Positions 51,473 to 61,351 of a stretch of DNA of 64,000 nt are shown piece by piece. Origin of the DNA: Phyllobacterium myrsinacearum (GTDB lineage: Bacteria > Pseudomonadota > Alphaproteobacteria > Rhizobiales > Rhizobiaceae). The notes below the pieces were generated by a model. The model saw only the letters and a program-made list of their open reading frames with translations. It ran no database searches and was not told where the DNA came from. The first letter of the stretch is position 1. Each line of letters begins with the position of its first letter. Where the stretch lies: assembly GCF_014138285.1 (NCBI RefSeq), contig NZ_JACGXN010000005.1:248001-312000 (forward strand), in the 5' to 3' direction. A program made the translations under genes and the position numbers.

Positions 51473-53938
51473 ATGGAAACAGCAGCGAAAAAACAGAAAC
51501 TCGTTGTCATCGGCAATGGCATGGCGCCGGGCAGGGCGCTGGAACATCTCTTCGAGATGGCGCCTGAGACCTATGACGTGACCATTTTCAATGCCGAGCC
51601 GCGTGTCAATTACGACCGGATCATGCTGTCGCCGGTTTTGTCAGGCGAAAAGGAATTCGAGGAAATCATCATCCACGGTGATGGCTGGTACATCAAGCAC
51701 GGTATCACGCTCTACAAGGGTCACAAGATTATCGGGATTGACCGGCAGGCAAAGACTGTCACCTCCGATGCCGGAACGATTGAAAGCTACGATAAGCTTT
51801 TGATCGCGACGGGTTCAGTTCCCTTCGTTCTGCCTGTTCCCGGCAATAACCTGCCGGGCGTTCTGACCTATCGCGATCTTGACGATGTGAATGCCATGCT
51901 GCTTGCGGCCCAGTCTCGGGCGAAAGCCGTGGTGATCGGCGGCGGATTGCTGGGTCTGGAAGCGGCTGCCGGTCTGAAATCACGCGGCATGGATGTGACA
52001 GTACTCCATATCATGCCGACCCTGATGGAGCGCCAGCTTGATCCCGCCGCTGGATATCTCCTCGAACAGGCGGTGGAGCAGCGCGGTATCCGCGTGATGA
52101 CCAAAGCCAGCACCAAGGAGATACTCGGCCAGAACAAGGTTGAAGGCGTTCTGCTTGCCGATGGCACAACATTGCCTGCGGATCTGGTGGTCATGGCGGC
52201 GGGTATCCGTCCCAACGCCATGCTCGCGAAGGAGGCTGGCCTTGAAACCAATCGCGGTATTGTTGTCAATGCGGGTATGCAAACCTCTGATCCCGATATT
52301 TTCGCCATCGGCGAGTGCGCAGAGGTCGCCGGACAATGCTACGGGCTTGTCGCACCGCTCTATGAGATGGCGCGGGTGGTGTCGGCGCAACTGGCTGATG
52401 ATGCGGATGCAAAATTCGTTCACAGCGAGACACCGACCAAGCTGAAAGTCACTGGCATCAATCTGTTTTCGGTCGGCGATCTGGGCGAGGGCGACGACCG
52501 GCAGGAGATTGTCCTTCGTGATGCCGCCGCCGGTGTCTACAAGCGGCTTGTGCTCAAGGATGACCGCATCATCGGCACGGTGCTTTACGGCGAAACATCC
52601 GATGGCGCCTGGTTCCATGATCTTACCAAGAAGCGCACCGACATTTCGGAGATGCGTGACACATTGATTTTCGGCCAGTCCTATCAGGGAGGGTCCCCGC
52701 TGGACCCTATGGCGGCCGTTGCAGCCTTGCCAGATGATGCGGAAATCTGCGGCTGCAACGGCATATGCAAGGGTAAGATCACCGGTGCCATATCAGGCAA
52801 GGGGCTGACCTCGCTGGATGATGTGCGCGTCCATACCAAGGCTTCCGCCTCGTGCGGAAGTTGTACCGGGCTGGTGGAGCAGCTGCTGGTGCTCACCCTC
52901 GGCGATTCCTACAATCCATCGGCGGTAACGCCCATGTGCAGTTGCACCGATCTCGGTCATGATGATGTCCGCCGGCTGATCAAGGCGAAGAAGCTCAAGT
53001 CCATTCCGGCTGTCATGCAGGAGCTCGAATGGAAGACATCGTGCGGCTGCGCCAAGTGCCGCCCGGCTCTGAACTACTATCTCGTTGCCGACTGGCCGGA
53101 TGAGTATGCTGACGATTACCAGTCGCGTTTCATCAACGAGCGGGTACACGCCAATATCCAGAAGGACGGAACCTACTCCGTGGTACCGCGCATGTGGGGC
53201 GGCGTCACCAATTCAAAGGAATTGCGGGCGATCGCCGATGTGGTCGACAAATTCGCCATTCCGGCCGTCAAAGTCACCGGCGGTCAGCGTATCGACATGC
53301 TCGGCATCAAAAAGGAAGACCTGCCTGCCGTCTGGGCCGATCTCGGCAAGGCCGGGTTCGTCTCGGGGCAGGCCTATGCCAAGGGGCTGCGCACGGTGAA
53401 GACCTGCGTAGGGACTGACTGGTGCCGGTTCGGCACCCAGGATTCGACGGGGCTCGGCATTCGCATCGAGAAGTTCATGTGGGGGTCGTGGACACCCGCA
53501 AAGGTCAAGATGGCCGTATCAGGCTGTCCGCGCAATTGCGCCGAAGCCACCTGCAAGGATGTCGGGATCATCTGTGTCGATTCCGGATATGAAATCCATT
53601 TCGCCGGGGCGGCGGGTCTGGATATCAAGGGGACGGAAGTTTTGGGCCTGGTGAAGACCGAGGACGAGGCGCTCGAACACGTGGTGGCTTTGACGCAGAT
53701 GTACCGGGAACAGGGCCGCTATCTCGAACGGATCTACAAATGGGCCAAGCGTGTCGGCCTCGACGAAATCCGCCGCCAGATCATGCAGGACGAGGTGAAG
53801 CGCCGTGGTTATTTCGACCGCTTTGTCTTCAGCCAGACCTTCGCGCAGGTCGATCCGTGGTCCGAGCGGGTTTCCGGTGTCGACAAGCACGAATTCCAGC
53901 CGATGGCCAAAATCGGCTACCAGCAGGCAGCGGAGTAG
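51473..53938 (+). CDS. nirB: assimilatory nitrite reductase NAD(P)H large subunit
   Basis: An 821-residue enzyme that reduces nitrite to ammonia. The N-terminal FAD/NADH domain has VVIGNGMAPGRALEHL and VIGGGLLGLEAA. Two [2Fe-2S] BFD-type segments follow (CGCNGICKGKITGAI near 424, CSCTDLGHDDVRRLIKA near 490). The C-terminal sulfite/nitrite-reductase half has the siroheme-[4Fe-4S] ligands in DWCRFGTQD and SGCPRNCAEATC. NirD, encoded next, is its small subunit; siroheme comes from the downstream cysG-like gene and an unlinked methyltransferase. Confidence 0.95.
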   Translation: METAAKKQKLVVIGNGMAPGRALEHLFEMAPETYDVTIFNAEPRVNYDRIMLSPVLSGEKEFEEIIIHGDGWYIKHGITLYKGHKIIGIDRQAKTVTSDAGTIESYDKLLIATGSVPFVLPVPGNNLPGVLTYRDLDDVNAMLLAAQSRAKAVVIGGGLLGLEAAAGLKSRGMDVTVLHIMPTLMERQLDPAAGYLLEQAVEQRGIRVMTKASTKEILGQNKVEGVLLADGTTLPADLVVMAAGIRPNAMLAKEAGLETNRGIVVNAGMQTSDPDIFAIGECAEVAGQCYGLVAPLYEMARVVSAQLADDADAKFVHSETPTKLKVTGINLFSVGDLGEGDDRQEIVLRDAAAGVYKRLVLKDDRIIGTVLYGETSDGAWFHDLTKKRTDISEMRDTLIFGQSYQGGSPLDPMAAVAALPDDAEICGCNGICKGKITGAISGKGLTSLDDVRVHTKASASCGSCTGLVEQLLVLTLGDSYNPSAVTPMCSCTDLGHDDVRRLIKAKKLKSIPAVMQELEWKTSCGCAKCRPALNYYLVADWPDEYADDYQSRFINERVHANIQKDGTYSVVPRMWGGVTNSKELRAIADVVDKFAIPAVKVTGGQRIDMLGIKKEDLPAVWADLGKAGFVSGQAYAKGLRTVKTCVGTDWCRFGTQDSTGLGIRIEKFMWGSWTPAKVKMAVSGCPRNCAEATCKDVGIICVDSGYEIHFAGAAGLDIKGTEVLGLVKTEDEALEHVVALTQMYREQGRYLERIYKWAKRVGLDEIRRQIMQDEVKRRGYFDRFVFSQTFAQVDPWSERVSGVDKHEFQPMAKIGYQQAAE

Positions 53939-53942
53939 AATG

Positions 53943-54272
53943 ATGAACTGGATTGAGATCGGGACAATCAATGACATTCCGCGCCGTGGCGCCCGCTGTG
54001 TGAACACACCGCACGGCAAGATTGCAGTTTTCAGGACCATGGAAGACCAGATATTTGCAATCGATGATCACTGTCCGCACAAAGGCGGGCCGCTCAGTCA
54101 GGGTATCGTCCATGGCGCTGCAGTGACCTGTCCTCTGCACAACTGGGTTATCTCGCTGGAGACGGGCAAGGCACTTGGGGCAGACGAGGGCAGTGTGAAG
54201 ACCATCGCGATCCGGCTGGATGGCGACCGGATTCTGGCACTGCTTGAACTGGCCACCGTGGCCGCAGAGTAG
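53943..54272 (+). CDS. nirD: nitrite reductase small subunit with intact Rieske ligands
   Basis: A 109-residue protein. It contains CPHKGG and CPLHNW, so both Cys-His pairs of a Rieske [2Fe-2S] centre are present, unlike E. coli NirD, which has lost them. The ATG at 53943 is favoured by the seven-base distance from GGAG; an ATG three bases upstream is possible. Tight coupling with nirB supports a functional partner. Confidence 0.9.
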   Translation: MNWIEIGTINDIPRRGARCVNTPHGKIAVFRTMEDQIFAIDDHCPHKGGPLSQGIVHGAAVTCPLHNWVISLETGKALGADEGSVKTIAIRLDGDRILALLELATVAAE

Positions 54273-54278
54273 AGCGGC

Positions 54279-56948
54279 ATGGATAATCCGGCGCTTTCTC
54301 CCGATACGGTTCGCACCACCTGTCCCTATTGCGGCGTCGGATGCGGCGTGCTTGCAACACCCGGCGATGACGGTACGGTTGCCATAGCAGGCGACCCGGA
54401 TCATCCGGCCAATTTCGGGCGTCTCTGCTCCAAGGGGTCGGCACTCGGTGAAACGGTTCATCTGGACGGCCGGCTGCTTGAGCCGCAGATCGACGGCAGG
54501 GCGGCGAGCTGGGACAGTGCGCTTGATCTTGTCGCCAGCCGTTTCAGCACGGCGATCAGGGAACACGGCCCGGATAGTGTTGCCTTCTATGTTTCGGGCC
54601 AGCTTTTGACGGAAGACTACTACGTTGCCAACAAGCTGATGAAAGGTTTCATCGGCTCGGCAAACATCGATACCAATTCGCGGCTGTGCATGTCCTCTTC
54701 GGTGGCGGGGCACATGCGTGCCTTCGGGTCAGACACTGTTCCGGGAACCTATGAAGATCTGGAACTCGCTGATCTCATCGTGCTGACCGGCTCCAATCTC
54801 GCCTGGTGCCATCCCGTGCTTTATCAGCGGATTGCAGCTGCCAAGGTAAAGCGTCCGCAGATGCGCGTCGTCCTGATCGATCCGCGTCGCACCATGACCG
54901 CCGATATCGCTGATATGCATCTGCAGATCCGACCGGACGCGGATACGGCACTGTTTGTCGGCCTGCTCGGGTTTCTGGCGGAGCAGAGCGCTTTGAATAA
55001 AGCCTATATCGCTCAATATACGACAGGTTTTGAGGCTGCTTTGGCGATTGCCAGTCCATGTGATCTAGAAACAATCTCCATTAAAACCGGGATTGCGCCT
55101 GACCAGTTGCTTGCCTTTTTCACGTTGTTTGCCCGGACAGAACGATGCGTGACGGTCTACAGCCAAGGCGTCAATCAGTCGGCATCGGGCACAGACAAGG
55201 TCAACGCAATCATCAATTGCCATCTGGCAACGGGCCGCATCGGCCGTCCCGGCATGGGACCGTTCTCGGTCACCGGGCAGCCCAATGCCATGGGCGGGCG
55301 TGAAGTCGGCGGGCTCGCCAATATGCTGGCGAGCCATATGCAGATCGAGAATGCCGGGCACCGGAGGCTGGTTCAGGATTTCTGGGCCTCCCCGACCATG
55401 GCAACAAAGGCGGGGCTGAAGGCGGTCGATCTCTTCAAGGCGGTTGGTGATGGCAGGATCAAGGCCCTGTGGATCATGGCGACCAACCCTGCCGATTCCA
55501 TGCCGGAAGCCGATCTCGTGGCGAAGGCGCTGAAGACGTGCCCGTTTGTCGTGGTCTCCGACATCAATGCAAATACTGATACAACCGCCTATGCCCACGT
55601 GCTGCTTCCCGCTGCCGGATGGGGCGAAAAGGACGGAACGGTCACCAACTCGGAACGGCGTATCAGCCGGCAACGGCCATTTCTGACTCTGCCCGGCGAG
55701 GCAAAACCGGACTGGTGGATCATCACCGAAGTGGCAAAGCGCATGGGCTTTGCCACGGCATTCGCCTATCAGAACCCCGCACAGATCTTTGCCGAACACG
55801 CCGCTCTGTCAGGAACGGAGAATGATGGCAGCCGTGATTTCAATATAGCTGCCCATGCAGCCATATCTGCGACCGGCTATGACGCCCTCTCACCGTTTCA
55901 ATGGCCGCAAAGCCAGCGCAGTGGTTCATCAGGCGGGCGCTTTTTTGCTGGCGGCGCCTTCTTCACCCCTGATCGCAGGGCACGGTTCATTGCGGTTCAT
56001 CCGGTCGATACAGTCACAATCGATCAACGGTTCACGCTGAACACCGGGCGTGTGCGCGATCACTGGCATACGATGACGCGCACAGGAAAGAGCGCGCGTC
56101 TGTCCGCCCATTTCGCCGAACCTTTTGCGGAGATTCATCCGCTTGATGCCGCCGAGCGGGGAATTGCCGATGCAAGCCTCGTCAAGCTGCACAACGATCA
56201 TGGGAACATCATTGTCCGGGCGCTGCTGACGGACAGGCAGATCAGGGGCAGCGTGTTCGTGCCCATGCACTGGACCAACCAGTTTTCCGGTAGTGCCCGC
56301 GTCGACATACTGGTGACATCACGGACCGATCCGGTTTCCGGCCAGCCCGCACTGAAGATGGCAAAGGTGGATATCCGGCCCTTTGAGGCAGCCTGGTACG
56401 GCTTTGCTGTGTTGCGCAACAAGCCACCCACGATGACCACGGATTACTGGGCACTTGCCAGGACGAATGATGGTTACCGCATCGAATTGGCCGGTCTTCG
56501 GGATGTGGATGATCGGGCGGCCTTTGCCGAAGCGCTTTTCGGTTGCGGCGAGGGCGCGCCGCTGCTGCGTTATCACGATGAAAAGAATGGCCAGCATCGC
56601 ATGGCTGTCTTTGCCGGTGACGGCCTGATCGGCGCGCTTTACATCGGCCGGCAGCCCGTCGCCGTTTCGCGCAGTTGGGCCAGCGAGCAACTGTCGCAAA
56701 GCTTTTCAGCCGCGCAGAGCCGTTTCCAGCTTCTTGCGGGAAGACCGGGCAAGGATATGCCTGACAAGGGCGCGATTGTCTGTTCCTGTTTTTCCGTCGG
56801 CCGCAATGAGATTGCCAGCGCTGCACGCGGTGGCTGCCAGACCGTTGTAGCTATTGGTGAAGCTTTGAAGGCGGGGACGAATTGCGGTTCATGCCGCGCC
56901 GAGATCAGGGGGATTGTCGATGCAAATCTTGTCCAGGCCGCAGAATAG
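54279..56948 (+). CDS. nasA: assimilatory nitrate reductase catalytic subunit
   Basis: An 889-residue molybdopterin enzyme that reduces nitrate to nitrite. The N-terminal [4Fe-4S] ligands are in CPYCGVGCGVL and GRLCSKG. Molybdopterin-guanine dinucleotide domains fill the centre. The C-terminus carries a BFD-like [2Fe-2S] module (CSCFSVGRNEIASAARGGCQ and GTNCGSCRAEI, about residues 832-880), typical of bacterial NasA that accepts electrons directly. No separate NasB reductase is adjacent. Confidence 0.95.
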   Translation: MDNPALSPDTVRTTCPYCGVGCGVLATPGDDGTVAIAGDPDHPANFGRLCSKGSALGETVHLDGRLLEPQIDGRAASWDSALDLVASRFSTAIREHGPDSVAFYVSGQLLTEDYYVANKLMKGFIGSANIDTNSRLCMSSSVAGHMRAFGSDTVPGTYEDLELADLIVLTGSNLAWCHPVLYQRIAAAKVKRPQMRVVLIDPRRTMTADIADMHLQIRPDADTALFVGLLGFLAEQSALNKAYIAQYTTGFEAALAIASPCDLETISIKTGIAPDQLLAFFTLFARTERCVTVYSQGVNQSASGTDKVNAIINCHLATGRIGRPGMGPFSVTGQPNAMGGREVGGLANMLASHMQIENAGHRRLVQDFWASPTMATKAGLKAVDLFKAVGDGRIKALWIMATNPADSMPEADLVAKALKTCPFVVVSDINANTDTTAYAHVLLPAAGWGEKDGTVTNSERRISRQRPFLTLPGEAKPDWWIITEVAKRMGFATAFAYQNPAQIFAEHAALSGTENDGSRDFNIAAHAAISATGYDALSPFQWPQSQRSGSSGGRFFAGGAFFTPDRRARFIAVHPVDTVTIDQRFTLNTGRVRDHWHTMTRTGKSARLSAHFAEPFAEIHPLDAAERGIADASLVKLHNDHGNIIVRALLTDRQIRGSVFVPMHWTNQFSGSARVDILVTSRTDPVSGQPALKMAKVDIRPFEAAWYGFAVLRNKPPTMTTDYWALARTNDGYRIELAGLRDVDDRAAFAEALFGCGEGAPLLRYHDEKNGQHRMAVFAGDGLIGALYIGRQPVAVSRSWASEQLSQSFSAAQSRFQLLAGRPGKDMPDKGAIVCSCFSVGRNEIASAARGGCQTVVAIGEALKAGTNCGSCRAEIRGIVDANLVQAAE

Positions 56949-57855
56949 TCCGAGCCCCGGAAGCATTGGACCACTGGCCGTCCTGCCGGTATTTTTCAAC
57001 CTTCAGGGCAAGCGCGGCGTGGTCGCCGGCGGAACAGCCGCCGCCGCATGGAAAGCCGAGTTGCTGGCGGCCGCCGGAGCAGACGTTCACGTTTACGCTG
57101 ACGCAGTGAGCGAGGAAATGTCTGCGCTGGTCGCTGCGGGAACCTGTTTTCATCATGCGCATGGATGGTCGGAAGGGGATTTGCAAGGTGCTGACATCGC
57201 GGTTGCCGATACGGCGACGGAACAGGACGCGGATGCATTCCTGCAGGCGGCCGTGAAAGCTGGCGTGCCGTGCAACGTGATCGACAAACCAGCATTCTGC
57301 CAGTTTCAGTTTGGCTCCATCGTCAATCGCTCGCCCGTGGTGATCGGCATATCGACCGATGGCGCCGCGCCCATTCTGGGGCAGGCGATACGGCGGCGGG
57401 TCGAGACGATCCTGCCCGCATCATTGGCAGTATGGGCGCAACTGGCGAAACAATTGCGTGGCCATATTACGGAGGTCCTCCAACCCGGCCACCGGAGAAG
57501 GCTGTTCTGGGAGGATTTCGTCAATCGCGCCTTTGATACTGGCCCGTTGCCCGATGAGGCGGACAAACTGGTGGCAAGGGCCATGGTGATCGCCAATGAC
57601 CGGAATGCGCGAACGGGCACGGTGACTGTCATTCCGGTCGGGAGTGATGACCCCGAGCTCCTGACACTCAAAGCCATGCGTCTGCTGCAAATGGCCGATA
57701 TGATCTTTTACGGCAGGAATGTTCCGCCTGCCATCTTGCAGATGGCGCGGCGGGAGGCCAGGTGCATTCCCCTGACCGATGAACCGTTTCATGATGCCGC
57801 GGCACAGCGTTTTTGTGCTGATGGCAAGAACGCCGTTGTTCTTCAACGCACCTAG
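56920..57855 (+). CDS. cysG: siroheme synthase, truncated at the methyltransferase domain
   Basis: A 311-residue protein. The N-terminal precorrin-2 dehydrogenase/ferrochelatase part resembles CysG/Met8 (VLPVFFNLQGKRGVVAGGTA, about 16-150, and DGAAPILGQAIRRRVE near 150-165). From about residue 213 it has the opening of the uroporphyrinogen methyltransferase domain, but GPGDP has become VGSDDP and only about 95 residues remain instead of 250. It ends normally at TAG overlapping the convergent GST gene. The methylation step therefore needs a separate CobA. An in-frame TTG at 56914 is less likely. Confidence 0.85.
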   Translation: MQILSRPQNSPSPGSIGPLAVLPVFFNLQGKRGVVAGGTAAAAWKAELLAAAGADVHVYADAVSEEMSALVAAGTCFHHAHGWSEGDLQGADIAVADTATEQDADAFLQAAVKAGVPCNVIDKPAFCQFQFGSIVNRSPVVIGISTDGAAPILGQAIRRRVETILPASLAVWAQLAKQLRGHITEVLQPGHRRRLFWEDFVNRAFDTGPLPDEADKLVARAMVIANDRNARTGTVTVIPVGSDDPELLTLKAMRLLQMADMIFYGRNVPPAILQMARREARCIPLTDEPFHDAAAQRFCADGKNAVVLQRT

Positions 57856-58586
57856 ACTGCATCCCGATCGAGTTCCGGGTAATGACGGAAAATGCCTGAC
57901 TCATTGAAGGGAATACGCCGCGACGACGCGAGATATCGGGCAATGTTAGGCCTTTCCTGAACCCGATCATGCAACGCCACCAGCAGGGGATACTGACGAG
58001 CGAACAATTGCGTGGCGCGGGGAAAGGCGTATCTCAGCCCTTCGATCACCTGAAAGAGCGAGAGATCGACATAGCTCAGCCTGTTGCCGACACTGTGCTT
58101 GTCGCCAGCCGGATTGTTCGAAAGGGTCCGCTCGAAATAGCCGAGATATTTGGGAATGCGATGGTCGATGAAGCTGATCGAGCGCGCCTTTGCTGCTTCT
58201 TTCTGATCTTCGTAATAAAGCTCGGTCGCGATCGGGTGATGCGTATCGTGCACTTCGCAGACAAAGTCGGTGATGGTCAGTTGCAGGCCGTTGGCGGCAT
58301 AACGCAGTCCCTCATCCTCAGGGGCGAGACCGAGTTTGGGCCCGAGATAGAACAGAATATTGGCCACGTGCGAAACAAGCAGTTCGCCGTCCTTCAGAAA
58401 AGGCGGTGCGAACGGCGTGTGCAAATCACCCGCGTCTTTCAGCATCCGCATCATTGCCGATGTACCGCGTCCGGGACCGGACTCCCGGGTGATGTCGATA
58501 TAGGCGGCACCGGCTTCCTCCAGCGCCAGCCGGATAAACTCGCCGCGCCCCTGTAATCCGTCCCAGTAATAGAGTTCATAAGGCAT
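57852..58586 (-). CDS. glutathione S-transferase
   Basis: A 244-residue cytosolic GST. It begins YELYYWDGLQGRGEFIRLAL, the thioredoxin-like domain with the usual catalytic Tyr/Ser region. Residues 85 to the end form the helical domain. GGAGA lies before the ATG at 58586, inside the last codons of the LysR gene, so expression is coupled to that regulator. Substrate unknown. Confidence 0.88.
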   Translation of the reverse strand: MPYELYYWDGLQGRGEFIRLALEEAGAAYIDITRESGPGRGTSAMMRMLKDAGDLHTPFAPPFLKDGELLVSHVANILFYLGPKLGLAPEDEGLRYAANGLQLTITDFVCEVHDTHHPIATELYYEDQKEAAKARSISFIDHRIPKYLGYFERTLSNNPAGDKHSVGNRLSYVDLSLFQVIEGLRYAFPRATQLFARQYPLLVALHDRVQERPNIARYLASSRRIPFNESGIFRHYPELDRDAV

Positions 58587-59505
58587 TGCTGGTTTCTCCA
58601 TTTTTCTGATTGGAAGCCTCCGCGGTTTCCGCGATCAGCCAATCCATAAACGCCTGAATGGCCGGTGCGATCCCGTCTTTTTTGGGTGTCACCAGCCAGT
58701 GGGAGGTTCTGGTGGAGGTGATCGTTTCCGGGAACGGCTGCACCAGACGCCCGGTCCGCACGTGGTCACGGATGAGCAGCATGCGGCCGATGGCAATGCC
58801 CTGACCGTCCAGTGCCGCCTGCAAGGTGATGTTGTAGTCGGTTAACTGAATAGTACGGGCGGGGGACAGATCGAGACCCACGGCATCGGCCCAGATCTGC
58901 CAGTCGACGGGCTTCTTTGCGAACAGCAATGTGTGGCGCAGCAAATCCTGCGGGGTCTCGATGGCTTTGTCCGATTGCAGGAGTGCCGGGCTGATAACGG
59001 GGCTGAGCTGTTCGGCCATGAGCAGTCGCGCATCGACCCCGGGCCAGTTTCCGTCGCCATAGCGGATGGCAATATCGGCCTCCCCACCGGCAATGTCAGC
59101 CGTGCGCAGGGTGGGATCGAGTTCAAGATCGATATCGGGGCGCAGCGATTGAAATCTGTGCAGGCGTGAGACAAGCCAGTTGGCGGCAAAGGAGGGCAGC
59201 AGGCTGATGCGGACGACATTGCGCCTGCTCCTGCCGCGCAATTCCGCTGTGGCGGCGCCGATGAGGCGAAATGCATCGGTGGTATGCGCAAGATACGCCT
59301 CACCTTCAGGTGTCAGGATGATGCTGCGCGGCTTGCGGACGAACAGCGGCAGACCGAGAAACTCTTCCAGCTGGCGCATATGATGACTGACGGCGCTTTG
59401 TGTGATGAGGAGTTCTTCGCCCGCCCGGCGAAAGCTCATCAGCCGTGCAACAGCCTCGAAGGCTCTCAAGGCCTGCAGTGGCGGCAAGGTGCTGGAAGAG
59501 CGCAT
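58576..59505 (-). CDS. LysR-family regulator (GcvA-like)
   Basis: A 309-residue LysR protein. The helix-turn-helix (LPPLQALRAFEAVARLMSFR, then RAGEELLITQSAVSHHMRQLE) and PBP2-type effector domain are complete; the C-terminal half resembles GcvA/AmpR relatives (DITIRYGDGNWPGVDA-like region). The stop overlaps the GST start, an uncommon downstream order that implies the pair is co-transcribed. It is divergent from a RidA-aminotransferase-SDR operon, which it may control. Confidence 0.9.
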   Translation of the reverse strand: MRSSSTLPPLQALRAFEAVARLMSFRRAGEELLITQSAVSHHMRQLEEFLGLPLFVRKPRSIILTPEGEAYLAHTTDAFRLIGAATAELRGRSRRNVVRISLLPSFAANWLVSRLHRFQSLRPDIDLELDPTLRTADIAGGEADIAIRYGDGNWPGVDARLLMAEQLSPVISPALLQSDKAIETPQDLLRHTLLFAKKPVDWQIWADAVGLDLSPARTIQLTDYNITLQAALDGQGIAIGRMLLIRDHVRTGRLVQPFPETITSTRTSHWLVTPKKDGIAPAIQAFMDWLIAETAEASNQKNGETSNAL

Positions 59506-59658
59506 TTGGCCTCATGCTTTCACGAGCGTTGGTGGGTCGGTTATCAGGATATCGGGCTTTTCTGACATTAGCCAGATCGATCAGTGACATCGGTGTTTTG
59601 AATTGGACCTGCCGGTCCGTGCGGCCGATGATGCCGGCACATTCAGTTGGAGATGATG

Positions 59659-60129
59659 ATGTCAGCCACAATAGCAGAAAAGCTTGCAACCCTTGGCCAC
59701 GAACTGCCGGTCCCATCCGTGCCTGTTGCCAATTATGTATCGGTCGTCCGTGCGGGCAACCTGTTGAGCATATCAGGGCAGATCAGCCGTATCGATGACG
59801 AGAACGCCGTCCTGGGTGTTGTCGGTGCATCTGTTTCACTTGATGACGGCCGCAGGGCAGCCGAAATCGCAGCGATCAACGTGCTGTCGCAGATTGCAGC
59901 TGCAACGGACGGGACGATTTCAGGCGTGCGCCGCATCGTTCGCCTCGGCGTCTTTGTAGCGGCGACGCCTGACTTTACCCAGCATCCGCAGGTGGCCAAT
60001 GGCGCATCGGATCTGATGGTTGCCGTGTTTGGCGATGCGGGGCGCCACAGCCGTGCGGCTGTCGGCGTCAGCTCATTGCCGCGCGGTGTTGCGGTTGAAG
60101 TGGATGCATTGGTCGAGCTGGAGGGCTGA
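59659..60129 (+). CDS. RidA-family protein
   Basis: A 156-residue protein of the longer RidA branch (Rid7/YoaB-like). The N-terminus has EKLATLGHELPVPSVPVANYVSVVRAGNLLSISGQISR and later RIVRLGVFVAATPDFTQHPQVANGASDLM and AVGVSSLPRGVAVEVDALVELEG. The usual catalytic Arg region is represented by HSRAAVGVSSLPRG. TTGGAG is six bases before the ATG at 59659; two ATGs just upstream are in frame. It is followed by a class V aminotransferase after two bases. Confidence 0.87.
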   Translation: MSATIAEKLATLGHELPVPSVPVANYVSVVRAGNLLSISGQISRIDDENAVLGVVGASVSLDDGRRAAEIAAINVLSQIAAATDGTISGVRRIVRLGVFVAATPDFTQHPQVANGASDLMVAVFGDAGRHSRAAVGVSSLPRGVAVEVDALVELEG

Positions 60130-60131
60130 CC

Positions 60132-61325
60132 GTGACGCAAGCGCTCGATATTGAACAGCTGCGCTCGGAGACGCCGGGCTGTGCCATCAGCACCCACTTC
60201 AACCATTCGGGCTCTTCGCTACCGTCGAACACGGTACTGGCTGTTGTGACGGAGCATCTCCAACGTGAATCGCTCTATGGCCCGATGGAAGCCGCGGCTA
60301 ACGCGGCAAGCCAGATCGATGAGGCGAGGGCGGATGCCGCCGGTCTCATCTGCGCCACGCCTGCCGAGATTGCTTTCTCCAGCAGCGGTTCCGCCGCCTG
60401 GGGCTTGGCCTTCGCCGCTTTGCCTCCGCTTGTTGCGGGTGACCGCATTCTGGTTGGCCGTCAGGAATGGGGCGGCAATCTGTCGACGATGCAGGCGGCA
60501 GCCAAACGGGCTGGCGCGCGTGTCGAGACCATCCCTGTGAATGAAGACGGCAGTGTGGATGCCAATGCACTGGCTGCCATGATCGATGACCGTGTTCGCC
60601 TTGTCGCCTTGACGTGGCTTCCTGCCAATGGCGGGCTCATCAACGATGCTGCTGCAATCGGCAAGGTGACAAAAGCCGCGGGCATTCCCTATTTCATCGA
60701 TGCGGCGCAGGCGCTCGGTCAACTCCCTGTGGACGTCAGCGCCATCGGCTGTGACATGCTCAAGGGGTCAGGCCGGAAGTTTCTGCGCGGCCCGCGCGGC
60801 GCGGCCATCCTGTATCTGCGCAAAGCATTTCTCGAAAACCTCGAACCAGCTTATCTCGATGTCCTTTCCTCAACATGGGGCGAAGACGGACCAAATGTGC
60901 GGAGCGATGCGCAACGTTTTGAGACGAGTGAAAAGCCCATCGCCCTGCTGTTGGGGCTGGGAGCAGCACTGAAACACGCGCGAAGCCTCGGCGTGGAGGC
61001 AATCCGCCACCGGATCAGGGAGCTTTCCGGGCAATTGCGCGATCAGCTGGGTGCTATTCCCGGGGTGACAATTCACGATCTCGGGACCGAGAAATCGGGA
61101 TTGGTCTCCTTTACTGTGGCGGGCATGGCGCCGCAGACTATTCGCAGCAAACTTGCGGAAAAGCGGATTACAATTGCTGCAAATGGGATACCTTACACGC
61201 CGCTTGATATGATGGCGCGCGGCCTCAACGAGGTTGCGCGTGCTTCGGTAAGCTATCTGAACACAACGGATGAAATTGACCGTCTTTGCGACAATGTTGC
61301 TGCTCTTGTACAGCAGGCTGCTTGA
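60132..61325 (+). CDS. class V aminotransferase (cysteine-desulfurase/epimerase fold)
   Basis: A 397-residue PLP enzyme with start GTG. The PLP lysine is in DMLKGSGRKFLRGPRGAAILY (Lys in the SGRKFL segment near 212), with Asp in PYFIDAAQALGQLPVDV upstream. It lacks the Cys-loop of IscS-type desulfurases, so an isopenicillin-N-epimerase-like or kynureninase-like lyase/transaminase role is more likely. It is coupled to the RidA protein, which would handle enamine or imine by-products. The substrate is unknown. Confidence 0.87.
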   Translation: MTQALDIEQLRSETPGCAISTHFNHSGSSLPSNTVLAVVTEHLQRESLYGPMEAAANAASQIDEARADAAGLICATPAEIAFSSSGSAAWGLAFAALPPLVAGDRILVGRQEWGGNLSTMQAAAKRAGARVETIPVNEDGSVDANALAAMIDDRVRLVALTWLPANGGLINDAAAIGKVTKAAGIPYFIDAAQALGQLPVDVSAIGCDMLKGSGRKFLRGPRGAAILYLRKAFLENLEPAYLDVLSSTWGEDGPNVRSDAQRFETSEKPIALLLGLGAALKHARSLGVEAIRHRIRELSGQLRDQLGAIPGVTIHDLGTEKSGLVSFTVAGMAPQTIRSKLAEKRITIAANGIPYTPLDMMARGLNEVARASVSYLNTTDEIDRLCDNVAALVQQAA

Positions 61326-61351
61326 CGGAACGAAGGACAGATGAGGACAGA

